Shown here: positions 34,091 to 42,288 of the stretch, piece after piece
Layout: each line of letters opens with the position of its first letter
Position numbering within the stretch: position 1 is the first letter of the stretch
Assembly: GCA_964506465.1 (NCBI GenBank)
Contig: CAZDLM010000015.1
Coordinates: forward strand, 1-48,912
Source of the DNA: UBA6109 sp964506465
GTDB taxonomy: Bacteria; Desulfobacterota; Syntrophia; Syntrophales; UBA6109
DNA length: 48,912 nucleotides
Reading direction: 5' to 3'
Program-made: the position numbers and the translations under genes
The notes under the pieces: model-generated
Databases searched by the model: none
What the model saw: only the letters and a program-made list of their open reading frames with translations
Told to the model about the DNA's origin: nothing

Positions 34091-35350
34091 TCAGAATTTT
34101 CTGCCGAATAGCTGAAGTGACGGAACGCTTCTTCCCGCCTTTCGGCAGAATTCATCGACAATCCCCTGCAGCCACGCAGTGCCCTTCCCGGAGACATCCA
34201 CGGAAAGACCCTGCACGGCGGCGATATAGTTGCCTCCGCTTTCGCCCCTTGCCCTGGCAAAGGCGGCGAGAAAATCATCGCGATATCTTCCGGCCGCTTC
34301 GTCCGCGATGCCGGCGGCGAAGAGCGCTTCCATTTCCGTAAACCTTTCAGAGAATTCCTTCCGCGCGGACGCTTCCGGTCCCACGTTTCCGCCCGGTTCG
34401 GGAGAAGTCCTTGCCTTCTCGGAAAGAACCTGCAACCGCTTGATCCTCTCTTTCTTTGCAAGCGCCAGCTTCTCGAGCAGCCCGGCAAAGAGGAGCGGGC
34501 CGAATTCCTGCGAATCCAGAAACGGCCGCCTCACATGAAGGTACCACTCCTCGAGAGCCATGAGGTTTGCCATATAGAGAAGATTATTCTCCACGATGCG
34601 GCGAAGGTTTGGATAGGCCCTGGGCAGGTAATCGACGATCTTTCCCGATTGCGGTTCCTCAACGATCAGCTTGTTGTCCCCGGTAAAATCCGTTCTCAGC
34701 ACCGAGCCGGCGGCAACCACGTTGCCGAATCCCATGCGGGCAGGCCCCACGATGCCGCCCTGGCCGCCCAGAAAAATGGCCGGCTGGTTCAGCATCACGC
34801 CCCGCGGAACATCCCCGAACAGGGACGCGGTCGTCTTGTCCCCGTCCGGCGTGAAGTTGAAATGAATGTAGGAACTGCCCACCTCGCTGTGGTCCTTCCG
34901 GCTCGTCCCGCCGGCCATCAGACAGTCGCAGAAGTTGATCAGGCTGCCGAGCGTTACAAAAGGGAAAAGGATGGTCTGCTTGATGCCGACGCAGTGGGCG
35001 CCGTTGGCCTCCTCCTCGAGGATGCAGCCTTCGCGCACCTGCGCCCCGGACCCCATGTTTGCCTTTTCCAGGAAGACGGACCGGTTGAAATATCCGCCCT
35101 TCAATTCGACCTTGGGGCCGAGTTGGCAATTGTCGATCGTGACCGGACCTTCGTAACCGATCTGGGCCCCCGCCGATATCACCGTCTGTTTGCCGTAGAT
35201 CCTGCATCCCGGATAGATCCTGACGCCCTTTCCGGATATCTGATCCACGTTGACGTCGTCGCCGATGTCCAGAGTCGAGGGATTGGGGATGTCGGCGCCC
35301 CTGTTCATCAGTTGAATCGTCTTGTCGTAACCGCGCGGCTTCCTGTCCAT
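34091..35350 (-). CDS. Left-handed beta-helix (hexapeptide) protein, GlmU-like
   Basis: This 419-residue protein has hexapeptide repeats from about residue 25 to 230 (GVRIYPGCRIYGKQTVISAG, then IGYEGPVTI, NCQLGPKVELKGG, GGQGGIVGPARMGFG), the fold of GlmU acetyltransferases. GTSRKDHSEVGSS and FNFTPDGDKTTASLFGDVP inside it resemble the GlmU acetyl-CoA and sugar-binding end. There is no N-terminal pyrophosphorylase domain. The C-terminal 150 residues are helical and charged and of unknown role. As first gene of an operon with glmM it probably acts on glucosamine-1-phosphate or UDP-sugars, but the nucleotidyl-transfer step would need another protein. GGAGGAGAGAGC precedes the ATG, with a promoter at 35373-35400. 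Confidence 0.75.
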   Translation of the reverse strand: MDRKPRGYDKTIQLMNRGADIPNPSTLDIGDDVNVDQISGKGVRIYPGCRIYGKQTVISAGAQIGYEGPVTIDNCQLGPKVELKGGYFNRSVFLEKANMGSGAQVREGCILEEEANGAHCVGIKQTILFPFVTLGSLINFCDCLMAGGTSRKDHSEVGSSYIHFNFTPDGDKTTASLFGDVPRGVMLNQPAIFLGGQGGIVGPARMGFGNVVAAGSVLRTDFTGDNKLIVEEPQSGKIVDYLPRAYPNLRRIVENNLLYMANLMALEEWYLHVRRPFLDSQEFGPLLFAGLLEKLALAKKERIKRLQVLSEKARTSPEPGGNVGPEASARKEFSERFTEMEALFAAGIADEAAGRYRDDFLAAFARARGESGGNYIAAVQGLSVDVSGKGTAWLQGIVDEFCRKAGRSVPSLQLFGRKF

Positions 35351-35372
35351 GCTCTCTCCTCCAAGTCGTCGG

Positions 35373-35400
35373 ATAATATGTTAATTTAATTATATTTCAA
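35373..35400 (-). promoter_or_regulatory. Sigma-70-type promoter of the beta-helix/glmM/nagB operon
   Basis: On the minus strand TTGAAA (35400-35395) and TATTAT (35378-35373) are 16 bases apart, in a markedly AT-rich patch 23 bases before the start codon. Confidence 0.6.
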
Positions 35401-35576
35401 GATATTTTTTGAACATTTCCGGTGCGAAAAGGCCCGGGTAAACCCGGGTGAATTGCAGCGGAAACGGCCGGCCGTCCGAAGCCGCCAGCCATCGGAAACG
35501 CAAGCCGGATGACTCCGGCGCAGGCGTCGTCGCGAGGGCCGATGCCGTCCGCGGCTAGAGTCCGCCCTTTTTCTCA

Positions 35577-35605
35577 TTGACACGCAAAACCGATCTCCTT
35601 ATAGT
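35577..35605 (+). promoter_or_regulatory. Sigma-70-type promoter of the yvcK-like gene
   Basis: A perfect TTGACA at 35577-35582 and TATAGT at 35600-35605 are separated by exactly 17 bases, about 100 bases before the start codon. This is the best promoter match in the window. Confidence 0.75.
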
Positions 35606-35702
35606 CCCGTCCCATAAAAGCGGGTCTGTATCCGTCTCATCCTGTTCATCCTTGAACTTGCCGTTCTCTGCAGGACCCTCTTAAGGAGGTCCGCTGTCTG
35701 CC

Positions 35703-37904
35703 ATGAAGTCATCACAGATCGGCCGATATCTTGACCAGCTCCTGGAGACGGTCATCAACGGGACGCCTCCCCGAGGGCCTCGACGAAGGATCGTTTCCAG
35801 ACTGGCGGACGAGGTTCATTCCTCGGAATGCCGTGCGAAGCGGGTCGTGACGTTCGGAGGCGGAACGGGGCTCTCCACGGTTCTCGGCGGAAATTCCCAG
35901 TTGGACGATTGGCCCGAAAATCCATTTATCGGCCTCAAACAGGAATTCCCTCACCTCAATGTAGTGGTGTGCACGACGGATGACGGAGGATCGACGGGCC
36001 TGCTCCTGCGGGAGCTGCCGATGATCGGGATCGGCGACTTCCGCAAGCTTCTGCTTTCCCTGGTCCTCCACAAGAACCTTCGGAAGACCTACGGCCGCGA
36101 CGATATCCTGACGCGGCAGATCCTCTGCGCCATTCACGGCGTCTTCAATCACCGCTTCCCGAAGGGATTCCGGGATTTCCGATATGTGGCCGACCCGCTC
36201 CTCGTGGTCCCGCCGCATCTGCGGGGATGCTGTCCGAACGCTCTTGCAGACCTCCTGTCATCGCTCGGCGGATATATCTCCCCGGGCGGGAAGGGACCGG
36301 TGATAGCGCCGGGAGGTCATTGCCTGGGAAATCTGCTGCTCACGGCGGCCGTATTCCAGTCGGACGGAAAGGCGGGCGCCCGCGCTCCGGGCGTGGAGGC
36401 AATCGAGAAGGGAATCGGCCTGCTCTCGCGGGCCATCGGAGTATCCCCGGGCTGCCTGCATCCCGCGACGCCGACCCCCGGGCAGTTGGTGCTGCAGTAC
36501 AGCAACGGGGTTGCCGTCAGGGGACAGAGAAAATCGGCGGTCACGCACCGTTTGCTGCCCATCGACCGCGTGTCCGTGGAGTATTGCGCGCCCCCCCGGG
36601 TCAGCGAGAACGTCTGCAGCGCCATCCGGGAGGCGGACCTTATTCTTTTTGCCCCCGGGAGCCTCTACACGAGCATCATGCCGATCCTGCAGATCCCTCC
36701 CCTCGTACAGGCCATCCGGGAAAACCGGAAGGCGCTGAAGATTCTGGGAGCCAATTTCTGGATTCAGGAGGGGGAAACCGACATATCCCGGCGCCAGCGG
36801 GAACACGGGTTCCATGTATCCGACCTGGTGGAGGCTTACGATCACAACATCGCAGGCGGTTCCGAGGGACTGTTCGATGTCGTATTGAGCGCCAACCTGG
36901 AACACATACCCGGCGATGTGCTTCGCAACTATGCCCTCGAAGGCAAGCGTCCCATCTATCTTGACCGGGCTCGCGTGGAGAGTCTCGGGGCGCTGCCGGT
37001 GGAGGCGACCATCTATTCCCGGGAACGACTCAATGCCGCGAGCGTGATCCATCATGACCCTCAGAAATTCGCTCTGGCGGTGCGAACGCTGCTGTTCGCG
37101 CACCAGCGGCTGAACCTGAAGCCGGAGCGCGCGCTGTCGCGGCCGCTCCCCGTACGGACCCCAGGTCCCCCCTGCACGGATGCGCCTCTGCTTTCCTCCT
37201 ACCACAGGCAGACGGGTTCGATGCTGGCGGAGAAGCGTTTCTCTCCGAGGACGCTTCGCAACACCATGCACGAGATGATCTGGGAGAACCGCGATATCCG
37301 AATCGGGCATCTGAAATGTTTCCGCGGGGCGCGGATTGTTCCCGCCTCCCGGTGGGTCAGGAGCAAGGAGTGGGACAACGTCCTGGGATACTATGACCCC
37401 GAAGACGGGGTCCTGAAGGTCCACGAGCAGGTGAGCGGCGATCCGGAAAGGCTCCGGGACAATCTTCTCATCGCGCTGGGCGAGTCGCTGCTGGGGCGGT
37501 ACCTGGAAAGCCGGCGCTGGGTGAATCCGGAAGACGGGATCCACTGGGGAGGGCGCCGTTATGAAATCCGCCTGCGTCCCCTGCGGGAACGCGGGTGCTT
37601 CCTCGACGACGGGGATTTGCGGACCTATCTGAGGCTGGCCCGCATGCTGCCGAGCCCGCATGACCCGGATATCTTCGGGATCACGTTGAATGACCGGGAA
37701 GGGTTTCTTCCCCCGGGCCTGCTTTTCGGGCTTCTGTATGCGTGGTATCTGAACAATGCCTATGGCGAAATCATGGAATATGAGATGTCGCTGCTTCGCT
37801 GGCCGCCCGGGAAACTCATCCCCTGTCAACTGGAAGAGCGTGTGCGCAAGCAGGCCCTCGTACAGTTCTTCCGCAACGTGGTGTTTCAGCATGCGGGGGA
37901 ATGA
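35703..37904 (+). CDS. YvcK/GlmR (CofD-like) family protein with a long C-terminal extension
   Basis: Residues about 49-460 are a YvcK/CofD-like domain: VTFGGGTGLSTVLGG, VVVCTTDDGGSTGLLLREL, IGIGDFRKLLLSL, APGGHCLGNLLLTAA, and ILFAPGSLYTSIMPIL. In Bacillus, YvcK (GlmR) binds UDP-GlcNAc and stimulates GlmS; in mycobacteria the relative CuvA affects cell-wall precursors. Usual length is 300-450 residues. Here a further 260 residues (about 470-733) follow, rich in charged and aromatic residues (GVLKVHEQVSGDPERLRDN; GFLPPGLLFGLLYAWYLNNA), and I recognise no domain in them. It is divergent from the GlmU-like/glmM/nagB-like operon, which agrees with a UDP-GlcNAc control role. AAGGAGG lies 13 bases upstream of the ATG, further than usual. 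Confidence 0.85.
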   Translation: MKSSQIGRYLDQLLETVINGTPPRGPRRRIVSRLADEVHSSECRAKRVVTFGGGTGLSTVLGGNSQLDDWPENPFIGLKQEFPHLNVVVCTTDDGGSTGLLLRELPMIGIGDFRKLLLSLVLHKNLRKTYGRDDILTRQILCAIHGVFNHRFPKGFRDFRYVADPLLVVPPHLRGCCPNALADLLSSLGGYISPGGKGPVIAPGGHCLGNLLLTAAVFQSDGKAGARAPGVEAIEKGIGLLSRAIGVSPGCLHPATPTPGQLVLQYSNGVAVRGQRKSAVTHRLLPIDRVSVEYCAPPRVSENVCSAIREADLILFAPGSLYTSIMPILQIPPLVQAIRENRKALKILGANFWIQEGETDISRRQREHGFHVSDLVEAYDHNIAGGSEGLFDVVLSANLEHIPGDVLRNYALEGKRPIYLDRARVESLGALPVEATIYSRERLNAASVIHHDPQKFALAVRTLLFAHQRLNLKPERALSRPLPVRTPGPPCTDAPLLSSYHRQTGSMLAEKRFSPRTLRNTMHEMIWENRDIRIGHLKCFRGARIVPASRWVRSKEWDNVLGYYDPEDGVLKVHEQVSGDPERLRDNLLIALGESLLGRYLESRRWVNPEDGIHWGGRRYEIRLRPLRERGCFLDDGDLRTYLRLARMLPSPHDPDIFGITLNDREGFLPPGLLFGLLYAWYLNNAYGEIMEYEMSLLRWPPGKLIPCQLEERVRKQALVQFFRNVVFQHAGE

Positions 37905-37940
37905 ATTCGCGGAACCCCTTCCCTCCGCCGATCTGACAAT

Positions 37941-38741
37941 TCAGAAGAGAACCTGTACGGGAATCCCCTTCCTCCGGAAACCTTCCGCCAGTTGTTCCGC
38001 CTGCCCATGGAAGAAGGCGTCTTTCAGGGCCCATTCCATGCCCTTTTCCCTATAGATGCGGTTCGCGTAGAAGTAATTGAGCCGGTCGATGAGGACGCTG
38101 TCCACGATCCCCGCGAGTTCCTCGACCAGTCCATCGGCCCCTGGGAGAAGGGGTGCGATCATGGCGAAGGTCGGTATTCCCTTCGCGTGCAGGACACCCA
38201 GGGCGCCAATCCTCTCCCGGATCGGGGAAGCGCCGGGCTCGAAGATCTTCCTGATTTCTTCATCCGCGGTCGCGATGGAAAACCCGACTTCCAGATCCTG
38301 AAATTTTTCGAGGACGTCGATATCCCGCAATACCAGGGATGACTTGGTCTGAACCGTCACGGGCCATTGATCATCCAGGAGGACCTCCAGGCACCTTCTC
38401 GTGAGCCTGTATCTCTTCTCCGCCGCCTGGTATGGATCGCAGACGCCGCTGATCCAGATCCTTCCCCTTTTCTTCTTCCGGATCTCGCGGGCCAGCAGTT
38501 CCGGGGCATTGATCTTCACGTCGACGAATTCCCCCCATTGTTCGCTGCCGTGGCCCGTGAACCTCCTCATGAAGGCGGCGTAGCAATACCGGCAGGAGTG
38601 GCTGCATCCCACGTAGGGATTCATGGCATAGTCGTAGACCTGGGATTTGGAGAGGACGGATTTTGCGAATTTCTCCCGGACCATCATGTTTTTCCCGCCG
38701 CAGGTTTCGGCCGTCACTTGTCTTCTAAGATGTTTAATCAT
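37941..38741 (-). CDS. SPL-family radical SAM protein
   Basis: This protein of up to 266 residues belongs to the spore-photoproduct-lyase-like radical SAM group. The cluster-binding CxxxCxxC is CSHSCRYC in NPYVGCSHSCRYCYAAFMRR. Other landmarks are WISGVCDPYQAAEKRYRLTR, VTVQTKSSLVLRDID and FSIATADEEIRKIFEPGASP, all typical of the family. Its members are widespread outside spore formers and mostly of unknown substrate, so DNA repair is not implied. Starts at 38741 or at 38687 (MMVREKFAKSVLSKS) are both possible; relatives usually begin close to the latter. It converges with the yvcK-like gene, 36 bases apart. Confidence 0.85.
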   Translation of the reverse strand: MIKHLRRQVTAETCGGKNMMVREKFAKSVLSKSQVYDYAMNPYVGCSHSCRYCYAAFMRRFTGHGSEQWGEFVDVKINAPELLAREIRKKKRGRIWISGVCDPYQAAEKRYRLTRRCLEVLLDDQWPVTVQTKSSLVLRDIDVLEKFQDLEVGFSIATADEEIRKIFEPGASPIRERIGALGVLHAKGIPTFAMIAPLLPGADGLVEELAGIVDSVLIDRLNYFYANRIYREKGMEWALKDAFFHGQAEQLAEGFRRKGIPVQVLF

Positions 38742-38803
38742 TTGCACACCGGCGCCTGTTATGTCAAATATCCACCGGCAGAGTATCGCCGGCAAAGTAT
38801 TGA

Positions 38804-38832
38804 TTGACAGGCGAAATCGGACCTGCCATATG
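38804..38832 (+). promoter_or_regulatory. Possible promoter of the MFS gene at 38909
   Basis: A perfect TTGACA at 38804-38809 is followed after 17 bases by CATATG, a weak -10 box, 77 bases before the next start codon. Confidence 0.35.
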
Positions 38833-38908
38833 TCGGCCCCGCAAAAAGCGCGTCTTATGCAGCCGCCCCCGTTGCAGGCCGGCTGCGGCGATCAAGGATG
38901 CATGAGGT

Positions 38909-40144
38909 ATGACCAGCACATCGAAGGACTCAGGAGGCCCCTGCAGCGAGCCGTTCTCCCGGAACCGGGATGCCGCCGGAATTGCCGGGGAGCGCGTTTT
39001 CACGCCTGACTTTGTCTTCGCAACGCTCGCCAACTTCGCAAACGCGTTCGGCATGCAGATGCTGGTCGCCACGCTTCCCGTATACGTCATAAGCCTGGGG
39101 GGCAACCAGGCCGACGCCGGCCTGGTGAGCGGAGCCCTTGCCTTCACCGCACTGCTTTTCCGACCGTTGGTGGGATGGCTGACGGACGCCTGGCGACGCC
39201 GTCCCCTGGTTCTCATCGGCACGTCCTGTTACGGATTCGCGAGCCTGTTCTATCTGCTGGCCGGTTCGATCCCGTTTCTGCTGGTGGGGCGTTTCGTGCA
39301 CGGCTTCGGGTTGAGCTGCTACACGACGGCGGCCAACGCCTATGTGGCCGATATCGCGCCGCGCAAGCGGCGGGCCGAGGCGGTCGGGCTTTTCGCCGCC
39401 GCGCAGGCCCTCGGCCTCATTCTCGGGCCCGTAATCGGCTTCGTGCTCATCGATGCGAGCGGCTTCCGGCACATGTTCTACTTCGCGGCGGGGCTGGCCT
39501 TCACGGCTTTTGCCATCTCGCTCCTGGCGCGCGAGCGACGGCACACCTCGGAGATCAAGAATCGCCCGTGGTCCCTGCGCACCGGCGTCGTGGCGTTCGA
39601 CGCCTTGCCGGTTGCCTGGATGGCCCTTTGCATGGGGATGTCCTTTGGAACGATCAGCGCGTTCATATCGATCTTCGCGCAGTCGCGCGGCATTCAGAAT
39701 CCCGGCTTCTTCTTTATGGTCCAGGCGATCGCCCTGCTGGTCGCCAGGACCTTTGCCGGCCGTCTGGCGGACCGGCGCGGACGCGCCGCGGCCATCGTCC
39801 CGGGCATCATCTCTATGGCTGCGGCGCTGGCGCTCCTCCCCCTGGCTTCCGGCTTCCCCTATTTTGTCGTCTCGGCCTCGCTCTTCGGCCTCGGATTCGG
39901 CGCGGCCCAGCCTGCGACGATGGCGCTGCTCATCGATCGGGTTCGGCCCGAGCAACGCGGACTTGCCACGGGCACGTATTTCACGGGATTCGATGCGGGG
40001 ATTTCCATCGGCTCCATTCTCTTGGGATTGGTGAGCCAGTACTGGGGCTTTGCGGCGATGTGGCTGATTTCGGCGGCCTGCACGCTGCTGGGTCTCGCCG
40101 GCCTGCTGACGGACCGCCGCAGTGGCGGCAGCTCCGCTGCATAG
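38909..40144 (+). CDS. MFS transporter, 12-helix, substrate unknown
   Basis: This 411-residue protein starts with a polar leader of about 35 residues, then 12 predicted helices. The loop 2-3 motif is GWLTDAWRRRPLVLIG, and GRFVHGFGLSCYTTAANAYV lies in helix 4, followed by DIAPRKRRAEAVGLFAAAQ. The C-terminal half repeats the loop as GRLADRRGRAAAIVPG. The pattern suits the arabinose-efflux-like or YfcJ-like exporters in the MFS. The start may lie further in, since the leader is long and no strong ribosome site is seen. It stands alone and is convergent with tctA. Confidence 0.85.
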   Translation: MTSTSKDSGGPCSEPFSRNRDAAGIAGERVFTPDFVFATLANFANAFGMQMLVATLPVYVISLGGNQADAGLVSGALAFTALLFRPLVGWLTDAWRRRPLVLIGTSCYGFASLFYLLAGSIPFLLVGRFVHGFGLSCYTTAANAYVADIAPRKRRAEAVGLFAAAQALGLILGPVIGFVLIDASGFRHMFYFAAGLAFTAFAISLLARERRHTSEIKNRPWSLRTGVVAFDALPVAWMALCMGMSFGTISAFISIFAQSRGIQNPGFFFMVQAIALLVARTFAGRLADRRGRAAAIVPGIISMAAALALLPLASGFPYFVVSASLFGLGFGAAQPATMALLIDRVRPEQRGLATGTYFTGFDAGISIGSILLGLVSQYWGFAAMWLISAACTLLGLAGLLTDRRSGGSSAA

Positions 40145-40293
40145 ATCGGCGGCCATTCCCGGAATCCCGCGAACGACATCCCTGAGATCAGCCCTCCGTC
40201 ATCTGCAATTTGCCCGCTTGCCGAATATTCATCAGAATAATCTGCCTCTGACCGCTTGAAATGGAAACGTACAGGCAGGGGAAGAAGGCCTCG

Positions 40294-41805
40294 TCACGAA
40301 ATATCTTCGGTACACCGGGAATCCCTGCGGTAACCCAGGAGACGCGCCAGGCCCAGGACGATCGCGAAGAACACGGCTCCCCCCAGCAGGATCTTGACGG
40401 CCGGCCCTTCGAGAAAAATGCCGTAGCTGCCGTCGGAAATCGTCAGAGACCGGCGGAACGCCATTTCGATCCGGTCACCCAAGACGATGGCAAGCAGCAG
40501 CGGCGCCACATCGAAGTCGAACTTCCGCAGCACATACCCCGCCACGCCACAGACACTCATCAGCCAGAGATCGAGCAGGCTGCTGTTGACGCTGTAGACG
40601 CCGATCATACTGATCATGAGGATGATCGGCGCCAGGTATGGATAAGGGACCCTCAGGATGTTCACGAAGATGCCGACCAGAGGCAGGTTCAGGATCAGAA
40701 GGATGACGTTGCCGATGACCATGCTGGCGATGAGCCCCCAGAAGACCGCTGGATGGTCCGTCAGGAGCTGGGGGCCGGGCTGCACTCCATGAATGAGCAG
40801 AGCCGAAAGGAGTACGGCCGTGGCTGGTATGGCCGGGATCCCCAGGACCAGGAGCGGAATCATGGCACTGCCCGTGGTTGCATTGTTTGCGGTTTCCGGG
40901 CCGGCAACCCCCGCCACGGCACCCTTGCCGAAGCGCTCCGGATGTTTGGAGAGCTTACGTTCGACCACGTAGGAAACGAAGGTCGAGATGATGTGGGAGA
41001 CGCCCGGCACCAGGCCGAAGATGAACCCGATCACGCTGCCGCGGCCGATGGCCGGCGCCGATTCTCTCCAATCCTGCCGGGACGGCCAAAGGCTGCGAAA
41101 CGACGGCCGGATCGCCCGGATGCTGGCGATCTTCTCCAGGTTGATCAGGATTTCGCTCACCCCGAACAACCCCAGGGCGATCGAAACGAAGCTCAACCCT
41201 TCCGCCAGCCGCAGGTTGCCGTACGTGTAACGGGCAAAACCGGTAATGGGGTCCATGCCGATTGTGGCGACCGCCAGCCCGAGCAGGATCATGGCAATCG
41301 TCTTGAGTGGCGGGGTGGAGCTGACGAAGCTCATGACGACGAGGGCCAGGAACATCAATACGGCCTCGGCGGGCGGACCCACTTTGAGCATGGCATCGGC
41401 CATGGGCGGGGCAAAAAGCATCAGGCCGACGACGCTCAGGACGCCTCCGATCCAACTGCCGATGGCCGCCATGGCAAGCGCCGGGCCGGCCCGGCCTTGG
41501 CGCGCCATCTCGTATCCGTCGATACAGGTGATCACGGAAGCCGCCTCGCCAGGGATACGGACGAGGATGGACGTGAGCGAGCCGCCGTACATGGCGCCGT
41601 AAAAGATTCCCGCCAGCATGATGATGGCCGCCGCCGGATCCAATTTGAAGGTGAGCGGCAGCAGGAGCGTCATGCCGGCCATCGGGCCCAGGCCCGGCAG
41701 GATTCCCACGACCGTCCCCCACAGGACGCCGATGAAGCAATACAAGAGGTTGGTGGGATGGGAAGCGACCACGAAACCGTTCCACAGGAATTGGAGGGCG
41801 TCCAT
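40294..41805 (-). CDS. tctA: Tripartite tricarboxylate transporter, large membrane subunit TctA
   Basis: This 503-residue subunit is the 12-helix carrier of a TTT transporter, which imports small carboxylates with a periplasmic binding protein and an ion gradient. Typical features are GVLWGTVVGILPGLGPMAGM near the N-terminus, GAMYGGSLTSILVRIPGEAA (the conserved loop), IGFIFGLVPGVSHIIST and the second-half repeat GAVAGVAGPETANNATTGSA. The gene is the last of the gntR-hydrolase-tctC-tctB-tctA operon and starts 12 bases after tctB. Length is normal and no truncation is seen. Confidence 0.95.
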   Translation of the reverse strand: MDALQFLWNGFVVASHPTNLLYCFIGVLWGTVVGILPGLGPMAGMTLLLPLTFKLDPAAAIIMLAGIFYGAMYGGSLTSILVRIPGEAASVITCIDGYEMARQGRAGPALAMAAIGSWIGGVLSVVGLMLFAPPMADAMLKVGPPAEAVLMFLALVVMSFVSSTPPLKTIAMILLGLAVATIGMDPITGFARYTYGNLRLAEGLSFVSIALGLFGVSEILINLEKIASIRAIRPSFRSLWPSRQDWRESAPAIGRGSVIGFIFGLVPGVSHIISTFVSYVVERKLSKHPERFGKGAVAGVAGPETANNATTGSAMIPLLVLGIPAIPATAVLLSALLIHGVQPGPQLLTDHPAVFWGLIASMVIGNVILLILNLPLVGIFVNILRVPYPYLAPIILMISMIGVYSVNSSLLDLWLMSVCGVAGYVLRKFDFDVAPLLLAIVLGDRIEMAFRRSLTISDGSYGIFLEGPAVKILLGGAVFFAIVLGLARLLGYRRDSRCTEDIS

Positions 41806-41817
41806 GGCGCTATCCTT

Positions 41818-42282
41818 TCACAGCAGGCCGCGCGGCATGCTTACGTCCAGGAGATGGACAAAGAACCAGTAGGCTCCGGCCGTGCCTATTGCTGCGAACG
41901 CGAGGGGCTTGAGCCATCCCTGGCGGGTGAATTCCTTCGAGAGGGCGAAGAGAAAGACGCCGAAGCACAGCGAAAATCCCAGCACCTCAAAGAAAAGGCT
42001 CGCCCATACCAGTCCCAGAACGGCCGCAAGGATATGACGGCTGCCCAGTTCGACAACCGCCTCTTCCGCGTGCGAACGCCGCCGCAACGCGGAAACCAGG
42101 AGAAGTGCCGCCGTCACGCCGAGAAATGATCCGATGGCAAGGGGCATGACTCCCGGACCCGGCATGACGGCGGTTCCCAGCGGCATCCTGACGGCCGTGC
42201 AGACGAGGAAGAAAGACACGGCCAGCAAACCGACGGCTACGCCGATTTCGCCGTTTCTTTTGGATAGGGGAAACACGTGCAC
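41818..42282 (-). CDS. tctB: Tripartite tricarboxylate transporter, small membrane subunit TctB
   Basis: This 154-residue protein has four predicted helices, as expected for TctB. The first is IGVAVGLLAVSFFLVCTAV, the second PLAIGSFLGVTAALLLVSAL, and the last two are separated by a short loop (FGVFLFALSKEFTRQGW, then LAFAAIGTAGAYWFFV). TctB sequences are poorly conserved, and the assignment depends mainly on topology and position between tctC (six bases upstream) and tctA. Confidence 0.88.
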   Translation of the reverse strand: MHVFPLSKRNGEIGVAVGLLAVSFFLVCTAVRMPLGTAVMPGPGVMPLAIGSFLGVTAALLLVSALRRRSHAEEAVVELGSRHILAAVLGLVWASLFFEVLGFSLCFGVFLFALSKEFTRQGWLKPLAFAAIGTAGAYWFFVHLLDVSMPRGLL

Positions 42283-42288
42283 CCGCCC

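Noticed and set aside
36258..37892. Open frame of 544 codons on the minus strand
   Set aside because: Antisense to the yvcK-like gene; no recognisable motif or ribosome site.
40261..42129. Open frame of 622 codons on the plus strand
   Set aside because: Antisense to tctA and tctB; charged low-complexity composition without domain motifs.
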